From NCBI GenBank assembly GCA_026414365.1, contig JAOAJD010000001.1, positions 378,144 through 413,744 of the forward strand: 35,601 bases of DNA, given 5' to 3'. A model generated the notes under the pieces. That model did no database searches. It worked only from the letters and a program-made list of their open reading frames with translations, and was not told the DNA's origin. Both the position numbers and the translations under genes were made by a program. Origin of the DNA: Candidatus Iainarchaeum sp. (lineage in GTDB: Archaea; Iainarchaeota; Iainarchaeia; Iainarchaeales; SKW153). Below, piece by piece: positions 1 through 7,995 of this stretch. Within the stretch, counting starts at the first letter, position 1. The number at the start of each line of letters is the position of its first letter.

Positions 1-2231
1 TTATGTAGAGGACATTCTTTAATGTTATTGTTTTCGTTAATTGTTGCATACAAAATACCCTCTCTTCTTATATTAATATTTTTAAATATTCTAAAACTTT
101 CTTTACAAGTTATGTTTTTTTCTCCGCACAAGTTAGGGACAATTAACTCTTTAAGTATATTGCCATTTATGTCTTCAAATCTAACTTTTAAGTCAGTTTT
201 ATTTGTATCAAGATATCCTATATTAGCAACATTTATATCCAAATATACATCATTTGTTCCTGCAACATATCCGTTTATGATATCAACTTTTAAATCTCTA
301 TTTAATAACTTGATAGTTACGTTGGTGTCGATAGGAAGTTTGTAACTATTACCATAATAGTCTTCATATTCCAATACTGTGCCTCTCCCAGGTAAAAGTA
401 TATTTTTATCTATGCAGTTTTCTAGCACATCACAATCAAACTTAATTTTATAACTAGCTCTCCATACATTTCCCGGAGTTAATAAACCATTACTGTCAAA
501 AATTATATTATTATCCTGAATTATTCCACCACCACTATTAACTACTGTTGCACCTTCTGGTATAGGAACTATTATCTTAGAAGTTGATGATATCTGTCTT
601 ATTTTCATAGCTATTAACCTATATATCTCTCTAAGCACATTCTCATCTGTAGCATAATAATATTCTCCACCTGTTATATTTGCAATATTCTTTAGTTCGT
701 TTTCGTCTGCTTCATAACCAAACCCAACAGTGAAAATTACTATGTTATTATCTTTAGCTTGTTGTGCTGCTAATGCAGAACTCCTTCCAGCATTTGTTTT
801 CCCATCTGACAACAACACTTCGAACCTGACAGAATTATTCCTTGAGTTATTAATTAGTTCTTGGTTGGCAGTATAAATCCCTTCTCCAGTTGCAGTGTTT
901 CCATTTGCATTAAGGGAATCAATTTTTGTTTTTAATAAAGTTCTGTTATTAGTTAAAGGCTGGTCTAAAGTTGCAGAGCTAGAATAAGATGCTAAACCCA
1001 TATAATCATTAGAAGTCCAGTTTGCATCATCAATAAAAGTTTTTGCAACTTCTTTAACTGCCTGTATTTTTGTCTTTGGGGTTACTATTGTTTTTACTTT
1101 AACTCTGTATGGTACTGGAGGATTATTATTCCAAAGATATACTTTCCAATTACCATTTTGTGATAAAGAACTAGGGATTGCTAGATAAATTGTTCTTTCA
1201 TATATATTGTAACAACCACTTGAAGGATTTGTATAGTATCCGTATCTTGTACCATTTGGTGCTTCAACATACATTTTTATATTTTGCCAATCACTTCCTG
1301 CATCTGCATACCATTCTAACAGAACCTCAAATGCTTTCCTATTGGTTATGTTAAAGCTTAACACATTAACCCAGTTAGAATAATCATATTGCAAACACAA
1401 TACATTTGGAATAATCCATCTCGAACAATATCTAGTGCCTCCACCAATATAGCCGTTAACATCTGCTATAACGTTTCCATCAACAACAGTACATTCGGCC
1501 ATACTTCCACTTCTATCTATTACCAACATAAGGTCTATCATACTTCTCAGGTCTTCTCTAATTGATGCTGATAAATTCACAGTTAAATTATTGTCACAGC
1601 CTACGCTATCTTGTGGAATTGTGTTAACATTAAAATCAAGTCCGATTTCTTCAGGGTTAATTGGTTGAAAGTAGGCAATATTATTTTTTTTGAAATAGAT
1701 AAGGTCGTGCTTATCATACTTATCTTTTTCTTCCTCTAAATTTAGAAATTCTAAGTTACAATCTCCTGGTGGTTGTTTTTTTATAACTATTGTTTCCCAA
1801 CTCATCACTTTTTTATCTTCCGGGACTTCTTCTCCGTATCTAGCAACTATTTTGTTATCTATTGGAAAGCATGTTTCAAAATTTTTATCTTGTCTACAAT
1901 CTTCATAATCTAAAGAATATTGTTCTATTTCTATCATAATCTTCACATTATTTTCAAAAACTTCTTTTATTTTGTTATAAACATTTGTGGCAGCTATAGT
2001 AACGCTATTTTCATCTAGTTCATTTTCAATATATCCACTATTTTCTAATAGCCTAATAAAATCTATTACTTTCTCTAGCTCTGAATCTTCATAAAATCTT
2101 CTTTCTGTTGAAGATAAAATCAATATTGCTGAACTAAATAAAATTACTGCAAATAGAGCATCTATAGAGAAAACAAAACCGTTTTCAAACTTTTTTTTTG
2201 TAAATAAATTAAGTTTTAATATTCTGCCCAT
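1..2231 (-). CDS. Prepilin-like membrane protein with VWA (MIDAS) domain, partial at the window edge
   Basis: The frame stays open from an ATG at 2231 to base 1 (about 743 codons) and continues outside the window. The N-terminus (residues 14-32) has a pilin-like segment, ENGFVFSIDALFAVILF, a single hydrophobic helix with an internal Asp. Residues about 239-480 form a von Willebrand A domain. Its MIDAS motif DRSGS starts at D239, and a later LLSDGKTNAG strand-loop lies near residue 474. The last 100 residues resemble a CARDB Ig-like fold. VWA domains with this motif bind ligands through a metal ion. On a pilin-type stalk this suggests a pilus-tip or surface adhesin; that role is inference. The start overlaps the stop of the upstream gene by 16 nt, so it is the last known member of a four-gene operon. 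Confidence 0.85.
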   Translation of the reverse strand, partial: MGRILKLNLFTKKKFENGFVFSIDALFAVILFSSAILILSSTERRFYEDSELEKVIDFIRLLENSGYIENELDENSVTIAATNVYNKIKEVFENNVKIMIEIEQYSLDYEDCRQDKNFETCFPIDNKIVARYGEEVPEDKKVMSWETIVIKKQPPGDCNLEFLNLEEEKDKYDKHDLIYFKKNNIAYFQPINPEEIGLDFNVNTIPQDSVGCDNNLTVNLSASIREDLRSMIDLMLVIDRSGSMAECTVVDGNVIADVNGYIGGGTRYCSRWIIPNVLCLQYDYSNWVNVLSFNITNRKAFEVLLEWYADAGSDWQNIKMYVEAPNGTRYGYYTNPSSGCYNIYERTIYLAIPSSLSQNGNWKVYLWNNNPPVPYRVKVKTIVTPKTKIQAVKEVAKTFIDDANWTSNDYMGLASYSSSATLDQPLTNNRTLLKTKIDSLNANGNTATGEGIYTANQELINNSRNNSVRFEVLLSDGKTNAGRSSALAAQQAKDNNIVIFTVGFGYEADENELKNIANITGGEYYYATDENVLREIYRLIAMKIRQISSTSKIIVPIPEGATVVNSGGGIIQDNNIIFDSNGLLTPGNVWRASYKIKFDCDVLENCIDKNILLPGRGTVLEYEDYYGNSYKLPIDTNVTIKLLNRDLKVDIINGYVAGTNDVYLDINVANIGYLDTNKTDLKVRFEDINGNILKELIVPNLCGEKNITCKESFRIFKNINIRREGILYATINENNNIKECPLH

Positions 2232-2704
2232 AATATAAATTCACCTTCATATATATTCTTGTCATATTCTACAATTCTGACTTCTCTTACAACTACAGAA
2301 TTTTCGTTTGGTCTCAGGCCTTTTGTTTTTCCACCTAACCTAAAATAAAACTCGTATCTTTGTATATCCATTATTTCCTTAATTCTATTATAATCCATGT
2401 CTAAAAACTTATTTAGTTTCTCTTCTGAGATTACTAAAGGATATTTTGCAATTCCTATTTCTTCTATATTATTTTCTTTATTTTGCCAATCTTCTGGTAA
2501 TCCACCACTTTCGAATAAAATATCTGCCAATAGCTTTGCCCTTATCTTTATCTCTCTTAAATTGTTTCCATTAATTGTCTCAAAAATGTTTTCATTTATC
2601 TCAACTATAAAAAAAGAGAAGATAATAATGAATAGAGTAGTTGCCATAACTATGTCAAAAGCCACTACTTGAGCTTTATTGTTTTTCAAAATAAAAAGAG
2701 GCAT
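2216..2704 (-). CDS. Minor pilin-like protein (162 aa)
   Basis: A small protein whose N-terminus is short and basic (KNNKAQ) followed by one long hydrophobic helix (about residues 13-35, VVAFDIVMATTLFIIIFSFF). This is the architecture of archaeal type IV pilin-like proteins, although the usual Glu at +5 of the mature form is absent and an Asp stands at +6. The rest is a charged globular domain with no motif I recognise. It overlaps the preceding gene by 29 nt and the VWA gene that follows by 16 nt, so translation is probably coupled. Likely role: minor pilin or pseudopilin in the same filament as its neighbours. The function is inferred from architecture and context only. Confidence 0.75.
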   Translation of the reverse strand: MPLFILKNNKAQVVAFDIVMATTLFIIIFSFFIVEINENIFETINGNNLREIKIRAKLLADILFESGGLPEDWQNKENNIEEIGIAKYPLVISEEKLNKFLDMDYNRIKEIMDIQRYEFYFRLGGKTKGLRPNENSVVVREVRIVEYDKNIYEGEFILWAEY

Positions 2705-3035
2705 TCACTTCACTTATCCTAATTTTTCCTTTTTCTAAATATACACTTTCAATATTCCCCAAATAACCACAATTTAGTTCTTCAATGTAAAGATAACCAT
2801 CCACTGTTCTTATATCATAAGGAGTATTAATTGAAACACTCTGTTCATTCTCTAAATATCTCATAGTTTTAACTATGGTTATTATTTCATCACACATATT
2901 CTTTTTTCCGTAAAAATCTGCTATCTCAAGAATTTCTTGCTTCTTTAAATTAATCAAAAACAAAGAGCTTATAAAGATCAGGACTATTACAGATATTACA
3001 ATAAAGATCTCTGTTGTAATCTGACCTTTCTTCAA
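2676..3035 (-). CDS. Class III signal peptide pilin-like protein (119 aa), TTG start
   Basis: The N-terminus MKKG-QITTEIFIV fits the class III (EppA-type) prepilin signature: a short basic leader, Gly, then Q-x-x-x-E-x-x-x-hydrophobic at the start of a hydrophobic helix of about 20 residues. Cleavage would fall between Gly4 and Gln5. The mature body of about 90 residues has two Cys (in MCDE and LNCGYLG) that could form a disulfide. The start codon is TTG, overlapping the TGA of the upstream gene by 4 nt, so translation by re-initiation is likely. Probably a pilus subunit. No ATPase or platform gene of the assembly machine lies in the window. Confidence 0.8.
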   Translation of the reverse strand: MKKGQITTEIFIVISVIVLIFISSLFLINLKKQEILEIADFYGKKNMCDEIITIVKTMRYLENEQSVSINTPYDIRTVDGYLYIEELNCGYLGNIESVYLEKGKIRISEVNASFYFEKQ

Positions 3036-3475
3036 TCACTCACCCAACTTAAAACAATATCATTTTCATCAGCAAAAACCTTTATCCTATTTTTGCCCTC
3101 TTTGGGTGTTAGCTGTAAATTTCTAAATTTTACACTCGCATATTCTATATAATCATTATAACTATCACCATATTTTAGTTTGACAATAATATAATTGTTT
3201 TTGGTTTCAAACAACATAACATCTTTTGGCATATCTACATATACTATTGCTTGGCTACCATAACCATTAGAGGCAACATTTTCGGCTATTGATACAATCT
3301 TATTCAGAGAATTTCTTATTTTATACTCGTTTATTGTGTCATTTATATATGTCATAGAGTAACCAAAGAAGATTCCAACTATAACTAAAAGGAAACCAAA
3401 TAGAATAAAATATTCCGTAGCCATTTGGCCAAAGCTATTTGTATAACTTCCATTATTAGGTCTTTTTTCTCTCAT
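3032..3475 (-). CDS. Class III signal peptide pilin-like protein (147 aa), first gene of the pilin operon
   Basis: A 17-residue leader rich in Asn and basic residues ends in FG, followed by QMATEYFILFGFLLVIVGIF. This is a canonical Q-x-x-x-E-x-x-x-L class III prepilin cleavage region leading into the pilin helix. Cleavage is expected between Gly16 and Gln17. The rest is a beta-rich body with no Cys. It opens a run of four overlapping genes on the minus strand that ends with the VWA protein, and only 43 bp separate its ATG from the divergent gene at 3519. Probably a pilin subunit; whether major or minor cannot be told from sequence. Confidence 0.82.
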   Translation of the reverse strand: MREKRPNNGSYTNSFGQMATEYFILFGFLLVIVGIFFGYSMTYINDTINEYKIRNSLNKIVSIAENVASNGYGSQAIVYVDMPKDVMLFETKNNYIIVKLKYGDSYNDYIEYASVKFRNLQLTPKEGKNRIKVFADENDIVLSWVSD

Positions 3476-3518
3476 TCAATAGTTTTTTGAATTTTCCTTA
3501 TATATAATAATATGTGAG

Positions 3519-4442
3519 ATGGTAAAGAAAGTGGAAAGATTTAATAAAGATAATAAAGGCAAAGAACAGATAAAGTTAGATAAGACTACAGCAGAGCAAG
3601 AGATAGTTAGAACAATCGAGTCTCTTACTTCTTCTTTAAATTCAGTGGGCGATGAGAGAACAAAAAGGGAACTTTTAGCACAGATAGATGATTTAAAAGA
3701 TCAACTTTTGGCTTTGAGAGGACCATCTTATAAGGAGCTTTTAGAAGAAAACCAAAAGTTAAAACAACAATTAGTTGAAAAGGAGAAAATAATAAGTGGA
3801 ATTATCGAGCAATGCAAAGTTTCCGACTTATCTATGCTTTTAGATTATGAAAAAGAGAAAGAATTAAAGTTAAAATTTTATAAATTTTTACTTAGAAAAT
3901 ACTCAAAAGTAATAAATGAGGTTGAGGTAAAAACAGTTGGTGAGTTAAAATCACTAATAAACGATGATGACTTTACAGTTCAGTCTATTGTACAACAATA
4001 TAAACCATCCGATTACTCTTTCCCAGAAAAATATCTGGATACTTTGTCTAAAATATATTCATTTATTGTAGAAAATGTTGATTATCTGCCTTTAGATGAA
4101 GATCTAAAGATAAATTTTTGGATGAGTCCAAAAGAAATATTAAGTGAGAGAATATCTGATGATGAAGATTTGGCCATTTTGCTATGTTCTTTTGCGTATT
4201 CCCTTGGCGATCACAAGGCAGAAGTAGTTGTTGCGGAATTAGAAAATTTAAAGACGCATGCTTTTGTTATGACTATTATTGGAGAAAATATATTAATATT
4301 AGATCCTTGTCAAAAAGCAGATTTTAAACAATATTTCGGCAAAAGAGAAAACGTTTTATCAGATTACAATTTTGGCGGTGCAAAAATAAAGAGATTCTTG
4401 TACAAATTTAACAGATTTTCTTATGAGCAATTTATAGAGTAA
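3519..4442 (+). CDS. Coiled-coil protein with a transglutaminase-like fold lacking the catalytic Cys
   Basis: There is no signal peptide, so the protein should be cytosolic. Residues about 20-100 are strongly heptad-like and charged, predicted coiled coil. Residues about 200-265 match the core of archaeal transglutaminase-like proteins (sP-E-IL..r, then an LLCSFAYSLG helix, HAF strand, ILDP). In active members the helix starts G-D-C-E-D; here it reads SDDEDLA, so the nucleophile Cys is replaced by Asp215. His247 and Asp262 of the triad remain. This suggests a non-catalytic binding protein. It is divergent to the pilin operon with a 43-bp shared gap, which may link it to that system (inference). 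A weak GTGAG precedes the ATG. Confidence 0.72.
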   Translation: MVKKVERFNKDNKGKEQIKLDKTTAEQEIVRTIESLTSSLNSVGDERTKRELLAQIDDLKDQLLALRGPSYKELLEENQKLKQQLVEKEKIISGIIEQCKVSDLSMLLDYEKEKELKLKFYKFLLRKYSKVINEVEVKTVGELKSLINDDDFTVQSIVQQYKPSDYSFPEKYLDTLSKIYSFIVENVDYLPLDEDLKINFWMSPKEILSERISDDEDLAILLCSFAYSLGDHKAEVVVAELENLKTHAFVMTIIGENILILDPCQKADFKQYFGKRENVLSDYNFGGAKIKRFLYKFNRFSYEQFIE

Positions 4443-4500
4443 CTTTTTATACAAATTTTTCACATATTAAAATTTTTAGATATTAAAAAAAAATTAAGGT

Positions 4501-5472
4501 CTACTCTTCTAATTTAACTTCTCTTTTCTCTACTTCAAAACCGTTTTCAAATTTACTTAAGAATTTCTCAATTTGATTTTTGTGCAATAAAATATTTTTT
4601 GTGCCTATCTCGGTTATTACACTATTTGATTGTGCGGTGCCCCAACACATTGCATCTTCTATAGTTTTTCCATATATCAATGCGGCAGTAAATGCAGAAT
4701 TGAAAGCATCCCCACAACCTGTACTATCTACAACATTCACAGGCAAAACATTTTTATAGTAAATATATCTGCCATCATAAGAGTATGCGCCATATGCGCC
4801 TGCAGTAATAACTACTATTTTGCTGTATTTTTGTAATTCTATTAAATTTCTTTCTATATTTGCTTTACCTGTTATGCTCAATGCTTCACTTTCATTCAAA
4901 AATAGTATGTCAGTATTTCTAAAAGTTTTTTCTAAATTCTTTAATCCATAACTAAGTTCTATTTTTCCTGGATTTAGTGCAACATTCATCTTTTTTTCTT
5001 TAGCAAAACTACAAATTTTTTCTGTTATTCTATAGTCTTTATGTAAAGAAGATACATATAACCATTTTGCTTTAAGTTTTTCCCAAGGTATGTTTTTTTC
5101 TTCTATGCTTGCGGTTGCTCCTTTATATGTTAATATAACTCTATCCCTACCAAATCCAGTTAATATCACGGAGTATGCTGTGTTAGTATTTGATTTAATT
5201 ATAAGGCTAGTAGCAACTTTTTCTGTTTCAAATTCATCTACTATTGCTTTGGCAGCTGGGTCATTGCCTAAAGCGCAAACTACTGCCGTTTTTAGTCCAA
5301 GTCTTGAAAAACTTACTGCACAATTACTTGCTCCTCCTCCTGTATGGTAACTCACTCCCTCTATTTCTATTTTCTGTCCAGGAATAAAGCAAATATCTTT
5401 ATTAGCGTATTCTTTAGATATCTTTACAAAAACATCTTGAGTGGCGTTTCCTATACAAATCACATCATACAT
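4501..5472 (-). CDS. PfkB/ribokinase-family sugar kinase
   Basis: The protein has both PfkB hallmarks: a GGGASN motif near residue 45 (substrate and lid region) and a C-terminal DSTGCGDAFNS motif with the catalytic base Asp (258 counted from the upstream GTG at 5481, 255 from the start chosen here). The usual motif is DTTGAGDAF. Length (about 323 aa) is normal for the family. I place the start at the ATG at 5472 because AAGTGAT, a good Shine-Dalgarno, lies just upstream; the in-frame GTG at 5481 is inside that signal. It follows the surface-protein gene by 10 nt, so the two are probably cotranscribed. The substrate cannot be assigned; archaeal relatives phosphorylate sugars or nucleosides. 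It converges on the gene ending at 4442. Confidence 0.88.
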   Translation of the reverse strand: MYDVICIGNATQDVFVKISKEYANKDICFIPGQKIEIEGVSYHTGGGASNCAVSFSRLGLKTAVVCALGNDPAAKAIVDEFETEKVATSLIIKSNTNTAYSVILTGFGRDRVILTYKGATASIEEKNIPWEKLKAKWLYVSSLHKDYRITEKICSFAKEKKMNVALNPGKIELSYGLKNLEKTFRNTDILFLNESEALSITGKANIERNLIELQKYSKIVVITAGAYGAYSYDGRYIYYKNVLPVNVVDSTGCGDAFNSAFTAALIYGKTIEDAMCWGTAQSNSVITEIGTKNILLHKNQIEKFLSKFENGFEVEKREVKLEE

Positions 5473-5482
5473 CTTTATCACT

Positions 5483-7714
5483 TCAGCTTTTTGTTTTTTC
5501 TAGAGAAGAAAGCTTTTCTTTTATTTCTTTTAACCTTTTCTCGTGTTTTGCAATCTCATTTTCGTATGTTTTTCTGTCAATAGATGCTTCTTTAAAATAT
5601 TGGTTTTGGATTGTTTTGATTATTTCTAAAGTTCTTTCTTCTTCTTCTCTCAAAGCCTCGATAGCAAATTTTTTTCTTATAAATAAATAAAATTCAAATA
5701 AAATAATAGCTAGTGCAATAAAAATTAGCAAAGCTGGAAGCCAATATTTTTTTAAATAATAATTTATCGAATAACCAAATATTATAACATCTTTTTTTAC
5801 ATGGCCTTTATTACCAAAGTTATCTGTTGCAGTTATCTCTATAGTTATTTCTCCAATATCCTCCTCTGAAGTTAAAATTTCTTTATGATAGTTACCTCTG
5901 CCGATCTCTTCTAATAAATAACCTTTGTCTTTTATTTTCGCAATAACTTCAGCTCTTGTTACATAAACTTTCTCATATTGACTATCATAACTTAAAATTA
6001 CATAAATGTTTAATTTATCCCCACTTCTGTAAATTTCTTTTGGTTCTGCAACTTCAATGTTTATTTTTGCTTCTTTTACATTTAAATCAAGTTTAGAATA
6101 GCCCTCATAAATGTTTTTATTTTCATCTTTCATCGCTTTTATCGAAATAATGTTTGTTCCTAACTTTGCACTGTAATCTATAAAAATTTCTGTGCTATAA
6201 CTCCCATTTTCATCTTTTTTTATTTCTTGTCTTTTGTCAAAAGCTTCTACCCAAATATTTGCATCTACTTTGTTTCCTAGGTCATCAAATATATTAACAT
6301 CAACTTTTACTTTGTCTCCTCTTTTAACTTCTTTTTTATCAATGCTAGCTGCAACGTTCAAAGTTATTATGTTTTCTTGTTTTGTTACGTTAATTCTTTT
6401 TTCTAGATAACCAAAGTTCTCATACTCATCTTCAGCTTTTACTACTATTATCCAGATCCCATTATTATCTATAGTAGAGGTTTTACACATTGTAAAAAAA
6501 TTTCCGTTTTGGGTATTTATGTCATTATTGCAAACTAATTTGTTTTGTCCATCATAAATTTCTACTTTTATTGGGTTGTTCAAACGTTCACTTTTTCTCA
6601 TCAAAATTCCACTGATTTTAATTTCATCCCCTAGCTTATAATTTTGTTTGTCTGTAAAAAAATCTATTCTTAATTTTGGCTCTATTAGAAGTTTTCTTAA
6701 AAAAGTTCTTTCAGCACCCTTCACATTCAAGTCAAACTTAACAAAATATTCTTTTGTATTATCCAAACTACCTAAGTTTTTTTCAATCTCAAAGTGATTT
6801 GCATATATATTATCGTTTGGTAGATCATCTGCGTGTTTACCATCGTTATATAATAAAAATCTTGCTATTTCAGTTATCTTTTTTGAAAAAGAGTAGACGG
6901 AAACATTTATTTTAGCATCATTGATGTCAATTCCATCTGCGCTAACCTTTGCTTTTATTAAAACTTTTTCTCCTCTAACACGAGTTTCGTTGTCGTTATA
7001 GTTGATAAGTTCAAAGTTGATTTTTTTTGGTTTGCAGTCTTTTGCACAATTGTTAAAATCTTCATTTGTTTCACAAATTCCATTCCCGCAACAAAAAAGT
7101 TTTATTGTTTGTGAACACGTTCCTTCTACACAATTGTTTTCTATACAACCTCCCAAATCTTTATAACAACTCCCACAATCTTCCGGGCAGCTACAAGTGT
7201 TTTCTTCTTTATTCTCTTCACAAACATTATTACCACAAGAGACCAAATTTTTACATACTGCACTACATCTTCCACCACCAACACATACATCTTTTGTTAG
7301 TGTATTTTTGTCATCACAGTCTTTATTAGTTATACATTGTGGGTTGCAACTAATGCTAATACAATTAGCATCGCAAGTACCAGCATTTATACAACTTTCT
7401 ATTGTAAGAGGATTATTATCAATACACTCAGCATCTGAATAACACTTTGGTTCGCATAGCTGAAAAATACACTTTGAGTCACATTTTCCTGCATTAAAGC
7501 AAAAATCTTTGGTTATATGTAAAAAATCATTACATTCGCTATCTTTGAAGCACTCTATATTACAGTCTATATTATTGTCAATTATTTGACTCTGCGGAAG
7601 ATTAAAAGGAAAATCAGCAAAATAAAATTCTATTAAAAAACAGACGATAATAAAAGTTAACACAATAAACTTTTTAGAGTTGTTTTTTTTACTTTTCTTT
7701 TTTATTTTATTCAT
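5483..7714 (-). CDS. Membrane-anchored surface protein with Cys-rich repeats and Ig-like domains (743 aa)
   Basis: A lysine-rich N-terminus and hydrophobic helix (residues about 16-35) form a signal anchor. Three Cys-rich repeats of exactly 36 residues begin at C51, C87 and C123 (pattern C-x3-C-x4-D/E-C ... T-x3-C-x3-G-x-C-x3-C). Two CGNxxCE...C.xDC modules follow (residues about 160-227). Several Ig-like or filamin-like domains fill about 230-640, the first with the LYNDGKHADDLPNDNIY signature of choice-of-anchor X proteins. A second membrane helix (about 657-680) leads to a charged coiled tail of about 60 residues. The ectodomain between two membrane segments should be outside the cell. The family is common on DPANN surfaces; ligand unknown. 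Cotranscribed with the PfkB kinase. Confidence 0.8.
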   Translation of the reverse strand: MNKIKKKSKKNNSKKFIVLTFIIVCFLIEFYFADFPFNLPQSQIIDNNIDCNIECFKDSECNDFLHITKDFCFNAGKCDSKCIFQLCEPKCYSDAECIDNNPLTIESCINAGTCDANCISISCNPQCITNKDCDDKNTLTKDVCVGGGRCSAVCKNLVSCGNNVCEENKEENTCSCPEDCGSCYKDLGGCIENNCVEGTCSQTIKLFCCGNGICETNEDFNNCAKDCKPKKINFELINYNDNETRVRGEKVLIKAKVSADGIDINDAKINVSVYSFSKKITEIARFLLYNDGKHADDLPNDNIYANHFEIEKNLGSLDNTKEYFVKFDLNVKGAERTFLRKLLIEPKLRIDFFTDKQNYKLGDEIKISGILMRKSERLNNPIKVEIYDGQNKLVCNNDINTQNGNFFTMCKTSTIDNNGIWIIVVKAEDEYENFGYLEKRINVTKQENIITLNVAASIDKKEVKRGDKVKVDVNIFDDLGNKVDANIWVEAFDKRQEIKKDENGSYSTEIFIDYSAKLGTNIISIKAMKDENKNIYEGYSKLDLNVKEAKINIEVAEPKEIYRSGDKLNIYVILSYDSQYEKVYVTRAEVIAKIKDKGYLLEEIGRGNYHKEILTSEEDIGEITIEITATDNFGNKGHVKKDVIIFGYSINYYLKKYWLPALLIFIALAIILFEFYLFIRKKFAIEALREEEERTLEIIKTIQNQYFKEASIDRKTYENEIAKHEKRLKEIKEKLSSLEKTKS

Positions 7715-7986
7715 AAAGACCTTTTTTGGTTAGTTACTATTTTCCTATATCGCAAAAATTGTTTTTTATATAAAAATATTAAATCATACCCCTGTTTGTT
7801 TAAACATATTATTATTTTACCCGATATATATTTGATACTTTTTGTATTTCAAAATCAAGTCTCTCAAAAATCAATTTTTTACAAAGACTCTACTTGGATG
7901 ATCTAAAAATAAAAAGGAAAGATATTAATATATTGTATTAAGTACAATTATATTGTAGGATTAGTATTAAACTAAAATTATTTATA
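7715..7986. promoter_or_regulatory. Divergent intergenic region with candidate promoters and TTGTA repeats
   Basis: This 272-bp gap separates two divergent surface-protein genes and has no plausible open frame. It is AT-rich with several TATA-like stretches, including TATTTATA at 7978-7985 just before the plus-strand gene. A pentamer occurs three times at 10-bp steps: TTGTA at 7933-7937, its inverse TACAA at 7943-7947, and TTGTA at 7953-7957. That spacing puts the copies on one face of the helix, as in an operator, but in DNA this AT-rich it could be chance. Confidence 0.35.
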
Positions 7987-7995
7987 GTGTTTCTT

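Noticed and set aside
22-345. A plus-strand open frame of 107 codons
   Set aside because: It is the shadow of the VWA gene on the minus strand, which is open throughout and has clear domains; the plus-strand product has no recognisable feature.
1-2231. Possibility that the left 2.2 kb is non-coding or a pseudogene because no closed frame is found
   Set aside because: One minus-strand frame runs without a stop from 2231 to base 1; it simply has its stop outside the window.
5344-5583. Plus-strand frames within the kinase and surface-protein genes
   Set aside because: They lie opposite well-supported coding sequence and are rich in Phe/Leu/Ser, as expected for antisense of AT-rich genes.
7050-7570. 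Cys-rich repeat array considered as a tandem DNA repeat or CRISPR-like array
   Set aside because: The 108-bp units are conserved at the protein level only, with differing codons, and lie inside a coding frame.
7715-7986. Possible tRNA or structured RNA in the larger gaps
   Set aside because: The gaps are uniformly AT-rich with no cloverleaf, GG-TTCGA-type arm or GC-rich stem, as would be expected for stable RNAs.
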